From the NCBI GenBank assembly GCA_030141605.1, contig JAQGDQ010000460.1, positions 1 through 62,000 of the forward strand: a stretch of DNA of 62,000 bases, given 5' to 3'. A program made the translations under genes and the position numbers. This stretch comes from Tubiluchus corallicola. Taxonomy: Eukaryota; Priapulida; Priapulimorpha; Priapulimorphida; Tubiluchidae. Shown piece by piece: positions 25,357-40,300 of the stretch (position 1 is its first letter; the number at the start of each line of letters is the position of its first letter). The notes under the pieces are model-generated. The model did no database searches, was not told the origin of the DNA, and was given only the letters and a program-made list of their open reading frames with translations.

Positions 25357-28300
25357 GTAACGGAGTTTAGATTTTCCACAAAAAAGAACCAAAAATTCTA
25401 CTTTTATTGTTTTTTTTATTCTTTATTTATTGTCGGCCAAAGTAGCTGGGCTAAGAATTTGTAACTACAGTCATACCTCCATTGTTGACTGCCTCTGTAC
25501 TCGTACAAATCGATTTTCGACCAGAAAATTCGAGCTGAAATTATCAAATTATCTCCGCTCTCGATCAGAATTTCGGTACTCGACCAACTGCAAAACACGT
25601 GATGAACACATGCGCGGCGAGCCGAGTACACCCGAGCGTAATAGACCGTGCCCGAGAGTAGTACCGCACAACATTTGAATCGCCTAAATCGCTAAGTGCA
25701 TTCTACGCTTATTTTTCTCCGCTTATCTCATGCAGGAACAATTATGTTTTTCTTTCAAAGTAATTCTATTATCTTTTTCTTATCAAGTATATCATATCTA
25801 CTGTTTGAATAAGCATTTTTGTATTATTTCATTTTAATAATACTTTACAGTTCATTTGGTGTTTGAGAACAGATTATTTGCTTTTACATTATTTCTTATG
25901 AGAATAAATGATTCGGTTCTCAACCAAATCGGTTTTCAAACACTATTTAGGAACGAATTATGGTTGAAAACAAAGGTACTACTGTACTTACGAGCTTGTC
26001 TTAAAAGCTTAGCCAAAGTGCGCACACTGCACTTTTACAGACACTACGAACTCACTGTACTGGTTTTACATAATTATCTGTTAAATAGCTAATAGTACAA
26101 AAGCAGGCTCTGTGTCCTACTAACAGACCTGCTAGTTTTCACGCATTAGACACATGTCACATGCATTTTAAGCGTTTCACAAGCATCAGATTTCAGTTGT
26201 CATGCATCCTCAACTTCACAGGCAAGTTTGCAACTTTGCAAACTGCTACAAGGGTCGACCACAACACAATTGGGAGTACTACTATCAATAATACAGTGGT
26301 GTTCATGAGTCCCACAATGTTAATAATACTAAAGGCTATTAAAATTATTGCAATTAATTAAGCACTTTTTGGTGCTATTGAGATTTTTTCATGACTTGTA
26401 TACAGATGAACATATTTATTTATAAAGCATGAAGAATTGCAATAACCGGATGACAAAACTCGGGCGTAGCAACTACCTGAATTTTTTTATGTTTTGCCTT
26501 ATTTTTTTGATAATCTGATTTTGTACCTACCCAAAATTGCAAAAATGTCTGTGGTATTAATTTGCCTGTTGTACTGGGTCAGGGACAAGATGATCCCTGG
26601 GCTTTCCACACTTTACACTCATTTTACATCAAGGTTGGCAGGTCTGAATTAAGCAAGTCAGTAAGAGAGAAGTTTAGTGCTTAGTACAGTTAATAGTGAG
26701 ATATCAAAGTTTGCAATTAATGTAGCTTTTCATATTCTCTAGAAATACTGCTGTTATTCTAGTGCTGTGTATTTTATAACTTAATATCAGTATGCTGTGA
26801 AGAATAAGAGATTAGTCTGTGAAAATCATTTCTTGGGCACAAACCTGTTCTAAACCGTACCTGTGGGGCTTGTATTTGTTTAATGACCTTGACATTTCCT
26901 TCCTGTCATTATCAACTCAAACACTGATTGTAATTTTGGTGTTCGGAATTCTTATTGCTGTTTTATTGTTGTTTATCAAAAGCATCGTATGGAAACTACT
27001 TCCTGCTAAATTGTTCACGTCAGGACTACTTTTGGAAAAAGTACCAGAGTCGTTGAAGTAGAACTGAAAGAAGTGATGTGCTTTTAAACTGCTAACTGAA
27101 GATGTAAATGTTGATTTTTCATCATGTAAACAAGTAAATAAGGATTTGATTTTGAAATGAGCCATCAGATTGTATCTGCTTGCATTTAAAGCACGAGAAA
27201 ACTCTCAACTTACATAAAGCTTAAAAAATTCATCTCGAAATTTTATACTACTTACATACTGCCTTTTTGCATGCAGGACTTGCGTCAGCAGTAACGATGT
27301 ATAAAACATGTAAATTTAAACTCCCGCGATGACCGTTAGGCGCAGCCATTTTGACAATAAGTCATTTGATACAAGTTTAGATAACATTGGGTAAACTTTG
27401 AAAAAATAATCAGAGCATTCTTAGCGCACATGTCACTAACTGAGTAACATTTCAAATTACCGTATCCTGTCAATAAGATTAAAAATAAGTTTTTGGTTAG
27501 TGAGTGGCGCACCCTGGAGGTGAGTCAACGAGATTCTACCAATTGGTGAAAACATTTTAAATAATCCAGCAGGTAATAGAAATGCTAAGTAATATAGATT
27601 TGCATGGAAAGTTTTTTTGGGACATAATTTAACATTTCCTTTTCTTCCCCTGATTTACGGTGTGCAAAGAGACATCATGTAATGGCGACGTCGGAACAGT
27701 ATCGCGGGAGATTTAAAATGAAAACAAACAAAAAATCCTTTCAACGCGATACGATACATGAATAAAATTGCTATAAAGTAACTTAATTTTTTAAGCGATT
27801 TTTCTGAAACCTACTTCAGGTACCTCTTTTCTTGTCCTTTAAGCAAACGAGAACTTGTTACTTTAAAAAAATTGCGTATCACTTAGAGACAATTTCTCTG
27901 AACTCGGCTCCTGTTTCAGCTGGTAAAAACCTGCACGATGACGACTCTTGGGACAGACTTGACTATGTTTTTTTCATTTCTTTTAAGTTTGGCAATTTGC
28001 ATGCCAGCAGGATTTAGCACACTTTGGCTACGCCTGTTTAATATAGGTGATTGTAGCAGGACGGGGATCTGGCTTATCACCAAGGATAAACCTTTAAAGG
28101 AAAACTGGACATGGTCTTAAACTATAGCTCTTAACAATCTACCCTACAAAATATTGAAATGGAACATTTTTTTCAAGAATGAGTTCCATGAAACAATAAG
28201 CATTTGCGATTGATGATGATCGGGAAAAGGTCAAAGGTTAAGTGTACCAGACAATGCATTTGTGTGCACTTAACAATGCCTCGCAGCCCATGCTATTGTA

Positions 28301-31300
28301 ATAGTAACAGTTTTAACAGCTACCTAGAACCTTACCTAGTGCTAGTAAATCACTCTAAGCACAGACTAATGCATAATTAGGTAAAGGCCATGTAACTGAA
28401 CTGACGCAGCAGATGGCTATGCTTTGCCCACACGTCACGTAAGACACGTTACTGTGGTACACTTAACCTTTGGCCGACAGTAACTGTGCGTGTCACAACG
28501 GAACTGTGAAACGGTTTATTATTACCATTTTTCTCATTCAATTCTAGTTCTTAATTGTTACATGCATATCGCCATTCGCTACACAGATAGGCAATAAATA
28601 GCGCCTACAGGTGCTGTAGCTCCCAGTTCAGACGTGTTCAGTTGTGACATAGTACACATGTGCAAGAGTTCATGCGTGAGCACAGCTGTAAACTTGGAAT
28701 ATAAATTTAAACTTAAAATTTGCCGAGTTTTTGTATATCACACTGAATGTTATACAGTAGTGATGTACTTCAATTTCTGCTTTAGCAAACATGTGCAACA
28801 CGCTCGTGGAATGTTTGTGCTGCTGAAAATTATGTTGGTTTGTGACGTCTTCAATAGTTGAGCTCGCCTGCCATTAACTGGGTTTTTAACCAATTTTTTA
28901 ATTATCAAAAATGCTTTGGCACTGTTATAGGTGTTAAAATGTATACTTTTTACTGTACGTCAGAGTGGGGTACAATATAAAAGATCGTCCAGTTTCCTAT
29001 AAGATAAGATGCTGAACTTGCATGAAGTGCTATATATGGCAGCGTGGTCAACCAAGAGGGCAGTGCGGTCAAACTATGAAAGAAATGATGCAATGCTCAT
29101 TTGTTGGGGTTTTCTGTAGGCTCTAGCAGTTTTTTGCGCTGTTGATTAAACGTGTTTGTTCCATATTTCTTTTACACAGCGAAGTCACAGTTAATTTAGT
29201 TTCACGGCAAGCATGTTCAGGGATGATAATAAGCAAAAACCACTCATATCATTACCCTCACTAGCAAAGGCCCCGCAAAAAATTTTGCGTATAAATACAT
29301 TCATATTCAACAGTGCGCGAACATCCTACATAGTCCTCATTTATAATACAAAGCCAGTAGCAGCTTTTACTGAATTAAAGTTATAAGGTTATAAGCAGAG
29401 TATAATGGTGACGTCAGAACAAAGGCTTTGCGTCAGCAGTTTTCCAAGTGAGAATTGCCGAAAATGGAACCTGGTCCAGCACCACCCCTGGTCCATTCCC
29501 GTTCTCCAGAAATAAGGTATAAGTTTTGCAAAAAACGTCTGAAAAATGGCAATTTTTTGAGGTTTTTCGCCCCCCCCCCATTCCTCCCAGTGAGCCCAAT
29601 TCGAAAAATAAACCCCCAATGGCACGACCCTAGATCGAGACCTTTCGTTTGATGTATAGATCACAGCAAATGGTACCGTTGTCCGAGCTGTAGCCTCGAA
29701 TCTCATATATATATATGTATATATAACATACCAGTGAAATTAATGTATTAAGCTCATGTTAAAGATGCTGTTTTAACAATGAGACATTCTTACAGAGCAC
29801 TTTTTCCTAAAAAAATATTGATTCTATCATTGTTCTTATAATTGCTAACAAAATGCATCTGGACAATTTGTGGATCATTGTGCAACGAAATAGCAACTAG
29901 GTAAGGCAACATGTTGGGAAATAAAAATTCGGATGCATGTTACATGTCAATGCATTAGCGGTAGAAGGATGTTCGTAGTTCATACTAAGATGTCAGAAGA
30001 GTTCAATGATTTTACATTCACTGATGTATGTTCACAGATTAAAGCTCGCATTTATTATTGTAATACATCAATACATTTTGATCAATACAATATACAGTAC
30101 GTATTGGTGTCAATTGATGCATCTGCTCCTTCTAAGTAGCAGCTTATTTTTAACAAGGTTAAAGTGACATTTCAGCCCTGAAATTTTATGCATTAGTAAT
30201 TAGCACTAAATTAAAAAATAAACAATAAAAAATAGGAACCTGTCCTCCAGAGATTCCAAAAATATATAGAAAATAAAAAAATTGCGTTAAAGGTTGTGCC
30301 CGGTTTTTCTAGTGCTAATTTTTCTCTTTTGCATACAACTTGTCACACATTTAATGTACTCATTAACCTCTCTTCCAGGAGTTACATAAAGAATATGAAC
30401 AGAAGGCTGTCGACGTAAAGAAACTACAAGCAGAGTGTCTGACGATGTTAGAGAAGTATCAGTGGAAACTTACCGACTTCCACAGCAAAACAAAGAAGTA
30501 ACTCACTCTCTCTTTCTCTTGCTCTCTGTCTATTTCTTTTTCAATGTTTCTGATTTATTCACTCACACAGCTCGTCTTTCTCACTCATTCACTCACTCTC
30601 TCTTTCTCTTCCTCACTGTCTCTCTCTCACTGTTTCTGATTTTCTCGCTCGTTCATTCATTCTCTCTCTTTCACTTCCTCGCTGTCTCTCTCTTTTTGAC
30701 TGTTTCTGATTTATTCACTCACACAGCCCGTTTTTCTCACTCGTTCACTCACTCTGTCTTTCTCTTCCTCGCTGTCTCTCACTGTTTCTGATTTTCTCGC
30801 TCATTCACTCATTCTCTCTTTCACTTCCTCGCTGTCTCTCTCTTTTTCACTGTTTCTGATTTTCTCGCTCATTCATATTCATTCTCTCTTTCTCTTCCAT
30901 ACTATCTCTCTCTTTTTCACTGTTTCTGATTTATTCACTCACACATCTCGTCTTTCTCGCTCGTTCATTCACTCTCTCTTTCTCTTCCTCGCTGTCTCTC
31001 TCTTTTTCACTGTTTCTCATTTATTCTGATTTATAACATGCTTGTAACCTTACTTCAGCAATATACAAAGTATTCATGTACAATGGCACTATATTATTTT
31101 CTAATAAAAACACAAGATTAATATCAGACAGTATTTTTGTTAGCCCTAGATACCACGATAAATTATATTGTTTAGACAAAATATAAGTTTCCTAATGCAG
31201 TCTATTATCTGGTAGTGAAACTAAATGTAGCCAATACTTAATGACTCTTATTTTAATTGATAGGTTGATGGGATATTTATTCAATTCCCAATAAAACCTG

Positions 31301-34300
31301 TTTATTGCCTGACAGCTGGTTATCACTTGTGCAAATTTAGTTTAAAATGCCACCAATGTTGGTGCGAGTGTATTTTTTTAGTAACTTGAACACGTTTCGT
31401 TTGTTTGTTTACTGTTTATTTGTTATTGTTTATTTGTTTTGCAGTGTGGCAGATGATTCTGATACGCAAATAAAGACACTCAATAAAGAAATCGCCAATC
31501 GCAAGGTTCAGATACGTGATATTGATGAAACGCTTCCGAAGAAAAATGGGTGAGTTTTGCTTTCCTTGTTTTATTGGTAATTAAAGTGATTGCATAGTTA
31601 AAATCATGTCAAATGTTTCGGCAGGCTGCTGCTGTCATCATCACTGGTAAATTTACAAAAACATACCACCAGTTTATATATAAGCAGAGCCTATTATGCA
31701 CTAATTAAGTAGCTAACAGAAGCCAAATAACTGGGACTTGCTAATAACAAATAGTTTATCTACGTACCCTAATAAGCCTTATCTTAATGTGCAAAGCAGT
31801 TCAATTCCTTTAACTTTATTTTCAAACACTTAGCTATTCGTTACTATATCAATTTCTTTACTTCAGGTCTGTTTATTCATTACCTATTTGGCTTTTGTAA
31901 ATATATAATCAATGCATAAGTTGCGGAATCAGTTTCTTTACTGGTCTGTTTATTCATAATCTATTTGGCTTCTGATTGCATAGTCTTTTGCAATGACATT
32001 CTAAACATGAGATACAGTCTTACAGCCACATGAGATACTGTCTTGCAGCCACATGAGATACAGTCTTACAGCCACATGAGATACTGTCTTGCAGCCACAT
32101 GAGATACAGTCTTACAGCCACATGAGATACTGTCTTAAAGCCACATGAGATACAGTCTTACGGCCACATGAGATACAGTCTTGCAGCCACATGAGATACA
32201 GTCTTTCAGCCACATGAGATGCAGTCTTTCAGCCACATGAGATGCAGTTTTTCAGCCACATGAGATACAGTCTTTCAGCCACATGAGATGCTGTCTTACA
32301 GCCACATGAGATACAGTCTTTCAGCCACGTGAGAGACACTTATGGCCACATGAGATACAGTCTTTCAGCCATGTGAGATGCAGTCTTACGGCCACATGAG
32401 ATGCAGTCTTTCAGCCACGTGAGATGCAGTCTTACGGCCACATGAGATGCAGTCTTTCAGCCACGTGAGATGCAGTCTTACAGCCACATGAGATACTGTC
32501 TTACTGCCAATGTGTTCAATGAAAAATTTGTAAAGCTCTGTTGATTTACCGTTACTGTTCATGATTTGTTCGCTACAGAACACAGTATGTTATTTAATCT
32601 GGAAAAAACCAAATGTGTATAGTTTAGAACAAACATGCTTTACTTAAATATTAATGAAACAAGTCTGATAGTGTAAATCATTTGGGCCACATTGTCACTT
32701 ATGATTTAGATCAGTTACCAGACATTAAGCGCAGTAAACAGGACTTTGTTACTTCTGTAAGCTCATTACTATGCTTCTTAAGACATGTTATCTATAAGCA
32801 GGTACTACTGAAACTAATTTCGTGTTTCTACGGTCGTACTACAGTGCATCAATATTTGATTTAAGTGATCTTAACATAAATCTGTTATCTGTTGAATTCA
32901 GAAAACATTACAACGAATCTTGGAAATACTAAGAAGTGCACATCGCAGCCTGACGATACGTTTTGCCAATGCGAAGCCACTTGTGAGCTTCTTTGATAAC
33001 CGAACGCTAAAGCTGTTAAAATGCATTGATATGTCAGATAATTCTGTTTTAAACACACACGTCGATTTTAAACAATCACGCTAGTATTACTACACTCAGG
33101 AAAAACTGAATGCTTATGTACAGCAGCCCATATTATAAAATACGCCGGTTTTCGCCCTATGATTACGTTGCCCATGAGCTATTTTGGTCAACATTAAACG
33201 AAATAGAAATTCCCGGCTTCATTCTCAGTGAAATTAAAAATATATTACTAACATTGCTGACTGATTAATTATTTATATACAGGGTGTCTGTAAAGTCTCT
33301 TTACAATTTTAAAAATTTATTACAAAGGCAGTTGACAAGATATCTTAACAGATTTGTTTTGTTTCATTCAGTGTTTATTTAAGTTTCAGATCACATTGAA
33401 ATTTTGCATTTTATGTTGGTCTCCTGTTGGTATTGTTAACTGTTGGTATTCTCCAGAAGGGTATTATTAACTGAAACCTCAAAAATGGGTACCCCTCAAG
33501 AGAAGGCACGGGTGTGTATCATGGTTTATTGAGACAAAATCGTATGTGCAGACTCAGCGAAACTACAGAACTAAGTATGGAAGAGATCCATAGGGTTATG
33601 TGAAAGACATCGTGTATCGAACAAAGATACGGGACATTACTGACTTGAAGGATTTCTGATGCCATCGCCACCATTGATGAGGCTACGCTACAGCGAACAT
33701 GGCAATAAATCAAGTGCCGTCTTGATGTGCTTCGCGCAACTAATGGTGCCCATATAGAGGTGTATTAAATGAGTTAAAAAAACTTTGACAACCACTGATT
33801 ACATTAGAACAAATCTAGTTAACAATTCTTGTCAACTGCCTTTATAATAAATTTTTAAAACTGTAAAGAGACTTTATAGACACCCTGTATATTAACCCAT
33901 TGTATTGTATTATCAATCGTAATATTATTCTATTATTTGTATTTGAGTGCATATATGCGACAATATGCAAATAAAGATAGTACATATATTAATTTTGTTG
34001 TGTTTGATATCTGCCTTTTTCGTAAAATTTCTATTCACTTGTTTAGCAGTAGTAATTGACCGTATTCATTATTTTATTATTTTCAGATTGTACTTGAACA
34101 TTATACTCGGAAATGTAAACGTTTCACTGCTCAGTAAAAGCGACAGGTAGGATAGCTAGATTATGCTGTTGCACTTACAATTCCGTATACTGGGAGTTCC
34201 AAAAGAAACGCTGCACTAGAAATATGGCAGATATGATATAACAAACATGGGCTTCCGCATTCTGGGATCATAATTACACAATGTAACATCATATGTGCGC

Positions 34301-37300
34301 TTGCAAACCAAAACCGTCCACAAGTCGGCATACTTAAAACTACGTTTTGATGCTTCAAAGTAGAATGCACTAAAAATTTAGTCAAATGTCAATTTTGTTT
34401 TTTATAAAAACAAATGCTAAATGTGTTGGACTTTTCTATTCTAGCATTAAATTATCAAGCAAATGTTCAAAATATACCAAAAATCTAATTTCGTAACCCT
34501 AATTTCATTGAGACCAAATTGTAAAAAACTCGCATTTTCCAACTCCAATAGTAGCTTGTGGAGGGCAGTCATTTTGTTTCCGGTTTTTTCTGTTTCCAAG
34601 CCCAGGTCTTCATCAGGGAGAGCCATCTATTGAATTTAAACTTCAGTGTCTTCTTGCAAAGTCTGTAGCAACCAATATTCGTGCGGTTGCTAAGTGTTTT
34701 GTGGAAGCTCCACAAAAAGAAAGGCTGACTTTAACAGAGATTTTCTCAAGGTTAGGTTTCTCAGTGTATAGCCTGCACCTCAACTTCAACATGGACTATC
34801 TGAGCTTAGAAATAACATAGAGTGATGAGCTTGGTATCAAAATGATCTTCATGAAATGAAGATTCAGAATATGTGAATAACTAGGAAACCTCAATTGCCA
34901 ATTTATGGACGATTTTGCTATGCAAGCACACACATATTTTTATTGGCCACACTAATAGTATATTGTTATACTATATATATTACTTGCAGTAGCTATTAGT
35001 GCTCTATTTCATTTGGAACACTGCATACATCATTAAGATTTTCTCAACATTTCTACAGCTGTTAACATTTAAAACATTTTGTGTTTCCCAGAGATACTTT
35101 CCAATTCTAATTTTAATTGTCATTAGTTCATCTAAGACCAGTTCGTGGTTGTGATTAGTCAGTTTATTTCACATCAGCAAAAGAAAATGATGTCGGATGA
35201 TTTTTTTTATTTGTCTCGGCCCTTCAGTTTGTCTGCACAGAAATAACATCACTACGTATTCAACTTGAAATACCAAAGCCATTTGCTTTTGGCAAATAGG
35301 AATGAATTAGTTTAAATTTGTTACAAATTTGCAAAGAATTTGTGAAAAGGGACGACAGTTGCATAAATTTTACTAATAAACTATTGTGGAATTGGCACTT
35401 GGTGTTATAATGTAGCATTACAAGGTTCTATGGTTTCATCTATTTTACATAAACATTGTCAAATGAAATATCGAAAACTTGATTACTGCAAACACTACAA
35501 TGTGAGAAATCTTTAGAGCAAATTTGGTACAGAACTTGATTACTGCAAACACTACAATGTGAGAAATCTTTAGAGCAAATTTGGTACAGAACTTGTTTAC
35601 TGCAAACACTACAATGTGGGAAATCTTTAGAGCAAATTTGGTACTGTTAAGCAATTTCTATATTTTCTTAGACTTTTCCCTTTTGAAACTTCAGTTTGAA
35701 ATAGTAGTAAATATTTTCAGTAGCTTTTGATATGTGCTAGTTACAAAATTAACCTTGAATATGTTTGAAATGAAGTTTGATTTGAAAGCATTTGTATTCA
35801 TCTATTGTAAATAATTTTCACCACCAGGGGTGGACATTTTTAATTCTAATAACTCCAGATAACTCTGTACTTGTGTTTTACGTTTAAGTACAAAGATGAA
35901 TATGAGCGATTCAAATTGATTTTGACCTCCAGAGAACTCTGTACTTGTGTTTTAGGTTTAAGTACAAAGATGAATACGAGCGATTCAAATTGATTTTGAC
36001 CTCCAGATAACTTTGTACTTGTGTTTTAGGTTTAAGTACAAAGATGAATATGAGCGATTCAAATTGATTTTGACCGTCTGCTGTTTGACCCTGTCTGTCA
36101 CTGCTCTGGTATTCCATTACCGGTAACTGCCATTTTTCACTTCTTTGCCGCGCAGTGTCTAAACGCGAAGCTGTTTTGCATTATATCCATCCCTTAATAA
36201 CAATGTGTGTTAGTTTTTGGATAAATCTCTACTGTAGGCCATGCTTACTTTGGTTTATCTACTAAATGAACTATTTGATCCATTTTTGCAAAAAATTATT
36301 GCACGCTAAATATACTAAGATTATTTTACCATATGAGTAAGAATAATAAGAATAAGAATTGTTTTATTTCGCACACATGGACAGTAACTTTACTACATCA
36401 TCATACTACAAAAGAATGCAAAATTCGACTATACGGTTATGTTCTTGTTGCCCTAATTGTAGTACTAAATTATATAATATATTGTTGTTATACAGTTATT
36501 TGAAATTATTATGATGTTATGAAACCAAAACCGTCCATAAGTCGGCATAGTTGAGACTACGTTATGATGCTTCAAAGTAGGGTGACTCAAATGTTAACTT
36601 TTTGTTTTTTTATAAAAACAAATGCTAAATATATTTGACTTTTATATTCTAGCATCAAATTATCAAGAAAATGTTCAAGAAGCACTGAAAATTAATTTTA
36701 TAACCCCGTATGCACTTTTCTGTTTAGAAGCTAGTACTACAATTGTAAAAAACTTTATATTTTCAAACTCCGTTCGTAGCTCCTGAATGCAGCCATTTTG
36801 CTTTCGGTTTTTTCTGCTGCCAAGCCCAGATCTTTGTCAGGGAGGGCCATCTACTGGATTTTAACATAACTTCAATGTGTTCTTGTAAAGTCCATAGCAA
36901 CCAACGTTTGTACGGTTGCTAAGTGTTTTGTAGAAAGGCGACAAAAAACAATGGCTGACTTTAACAGTGATTTTCTCAAGGATATGTTTTTCAGTGCACA
37001 GCCTGCACCTCAACTTCAACGTGATTATCTTGGGTGAGAAATAACATAGAGCAATGAACTTGGTGCCAAAATGATCCTCATGAAATGGAGATTCGTGATG
37101 TGCGAATGACTAGAAAAGCTTAATTGCAGACTTATGGACGATTTTGCTATATAAGCAAACATATAAGAAGCTATAATTACGACATAATGACATAAAGATT
37201 TGTATGTTTTATAGTTTTATAGACGCTCTTCTGCATTACCTATTGGTTTGGTACTACAGTACATTGTCTGTTCGTGAAAGCATACTCAGAGTAAATGGTT

Positions 37301-40300
37301 CACGTATCAAAGGCTGGTGGTTGGCTCATCATTATATATCTCTCGTTCTTAGCGGAATTGTCATAACTTGGTACGCAGATTTTGAATCGTCTAAACTTAG
37401 TTATTTAAACATGGCATAACTTCTGTGGCATTGCTAGTAGGGAGTGAGGGGACCAATCACTCCCTGAGCACATTTTACAAAATGGGCGTCTTTTCAACAA
37501 TTTTTTAACTCAACATAATAGCAGTTATGTACTTCCTTTAAACCTGTGTCTTCCCCGTGTTTTGATTTTAAACAGAAAATTAAAATGTATAATCAACGCA
37601 ATTGTTTGGCATGTGTCACAGTGCCATTTTTAATGTACTTGCTCCCCTTAGTTTTAGAACCTGGCTATGCCCCTGCATAACCTTACCATCTATCTTCCTG
37701 CCACAAGACTTTGCTTCTTTATCCTATTGCAGTACCATTTTCTTTAACAGTAACGAATGTGTGTGAGACATTATGTTACTACATTATGTATTAGACATTA
37801 TGAAACTCGATTATGAGACATTTCCGTGTGATGTAACAATTTTGACAGAGACGTATCACCATCTTACGACGCCCTATGCTGATAGTTCAGTCCCGCCCAT
37901 CTTTACTGCGAATTCATGGTTGTTTGTGTAATGAGCAGATTAAAAAATTACTTGTGGTGTATTAGAAACACTAATAATCTAGTTTCTACGTAGTCATTAT
38001 AATTACATGTATTTGCATGGGACTTATATTTAAGCAGGTTGCGCAACTGCTTGTTGTGTAATACTTTGCACCTGTTTGTTGTGTGGCATTTATATAGAAC
38101 AGCACAGCAATTGCCTGTGGTGTGTTATAAAATGCGCACTTTACATGAATATGAAAGTATACCCATTTTCCGAGGAGAATAAGAGTTTTTTCTAAAATGT
38201 AACGCCTCTCAAACTTGGGTGCCCTAGGCTATAGGCTAGTTACCCCATTGGTTAATGATAATGGCCCTGAATATTGGTAGTTTGTTGCGACATAAAAAGT
38301 TGATCAGTAATATGTTATAGACAGTTCTTAATTAAGTTTAATCTCCATGCGATTTTATTGTTTTTCTTCTTAGTAAACATGTTTGTTTATTTTCAGGCCG
38401 GACGGTGTTGTTTATCGAGAATTTCGAAACCAGTTTATGTGGTTCGCCATGTATTTAAGTACGTAGCTCATTGATTTACTGAGAGTACATTTTGTGCCAG
38501 CTAACTTAATGGCTAGATTTAGAATGCTAAATCCAGTTAATTCATAACCGTGAGCGCAGAAGTGCTTTAACTTGAAGTTATTAGGTTATATGAGCGACTG
38601 TAAAAACACCCGAATTCATTTTAGCAAATTTGAAAGCATTCCTTGACCCTGTTGTTACTGTATTTAACCATATGCTGTACTCTCGTGTTTGGTCTGATTG
38701 GATATTTCTTATTATTTATTATTTATTTTACGTTTATTTCACTACGTAAAAAGTGCCAGAGAATGATAAACAAAGCATAGTTAAAAATCACAATTAAAAA
38801 TGTTGCCATAAGACAAGTAAAATAAGTATTTCACAAAGAACAGAGAATTACTAAGCTAAAGTATGTAAAAAAGGGTTGCTAAATGTATATTCCCAATGGG
38901 CAAAAATATTCGAAGTTAAAATGACATCAGTATTAAGAATAATACTGCGTATGACTTCATTGCTTGAATTTAAAACTCGCTGGCGAAGACTAAAAGTATT
39001 TTTGCGTAAAATGACTTTGAAATGATTACAGTACATTTTCGGCACGTATTCTCGATGATGCGGTGCCCCTACGGTAAGCAAAAAACTTCGTCAATGCAAA
39101 ATGCTGGGGCACTTTTAATTTTCTAGTAGTACTAACATTATAAGTGATCCAAAGGTTCGAACTGTAAGAAATCGAACAATAGGGTATGCAGTTCACAGGC
39201 TTATTCTTAGCTTACCTTCTGTTTATGCATGCTATTCATTCACAGGGCAGTAAGAAACTCATCACTAAGACGAACTCGTTTTGAAAATAGAATAATTCTG
39301 AACTGTTTTTTTCCGCGTATGTTTTTCCTTACGAGATTAGTTTTTCCGTTTGAGCTCACGTAATGCCACATATTCTTAGTTTTTCCTCGCTTTAAGGTTT
39401 AAACGCTTGGTAACGTATGTTGTCGAAACCAAAATTATGTTTGACTAGGTGACTGATACACTGATTTACCTAACTAATAAAAAATGCCACGTGTAAAAAA
39501 ATCTCCTATAGTAGGCCAGAGACACTTCTACGATTTATAATTGATGAATCTTTTTACATTTAACTTTAGCGAAGAAACATTTCCTTGCAAGGGGGGATGG
39601 GCGTTGCCTTCTGGTATCCAAAATAAGCGCCGGTTCCACCAGGTGATCTGATGCCCTGCAAGACAAATGCAGGAAGGCGAAAACGAAACGCCTCTGACAC
39701 ACTAATTAATCAAAAAACTCCAAACGATTTGTTTACACTTATAAAAGTGTAAATAATCACAAAAAATTTTTCTTTTGACAAAATTTTAACTAGAAACATG
39801 TTCCCCCCCCCCGTTTCTGCTTTTCGCAAGTACCTCTTGTCTTGTTATGCCAACTGGTAAAGTGGCTCCACCAAAAAGAAGTACAATTGTTCTACGGTCA
39901 AACGGGAATTACCTTAGTGTGCCTTACGTTCCTCGCGAATCCAATATGAACAATCGATTTGCGACACTGTACTTCTTGAACTGATCTGCTACATGTTACA
40001 CGCTAACACTTTCCTCAGCAACCATGTCTAGGGTTGCCAGATTTCCTCAGCAACCATGTCTAGGGTTGCCCGATTTCCTCAGCAACCATGTTTAGGGTTG
40101 CCCGATTTCCTCAGCAACCATGTCTAGGGTTTCCAGATTTCGTCAGCAACCGTGTCTAGGGTTGCCAGATTTCCTCAGCAACCATGTCTAGGGTTGCCAG
40201 ATTAGAAAATTAGAAATACGGGACACTCTTAAAATCTCTCTGTATATTGTGATACATACAAGTTTATACATGTCTACACACACACACACAAACATGTATG

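Noticed and set aside
26819-27061. 80-aa hydrophobic plus-strand frame resembling a small membrane protein
   Set aside because: It lies in TMEM120 intron 1, has no recognisable family, no splice context and AT-driven hydrophobicity; not enough to call a gene.
30435-30791. 118-aa plus-strand frame rich in Ser, Leu and Phe
   Set aside because: It begins in TMEM120 exon 2 in another frame and runs into the pyrimidine-rich repeat.
35882-36004. The first two exon-5-like copies as extra coding exons of TMEM120
   Set aside because: Copy 1 lacks an AG acceptor and copy 2 has no in-frame donor before a stop; including either would break the conserved protein.
38851-39081. 76-aa minus-strand frame that could be a retroelement tail
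   Set aside because: Vague resemblance only; no conserved reverse transcriptase motif could be identified.
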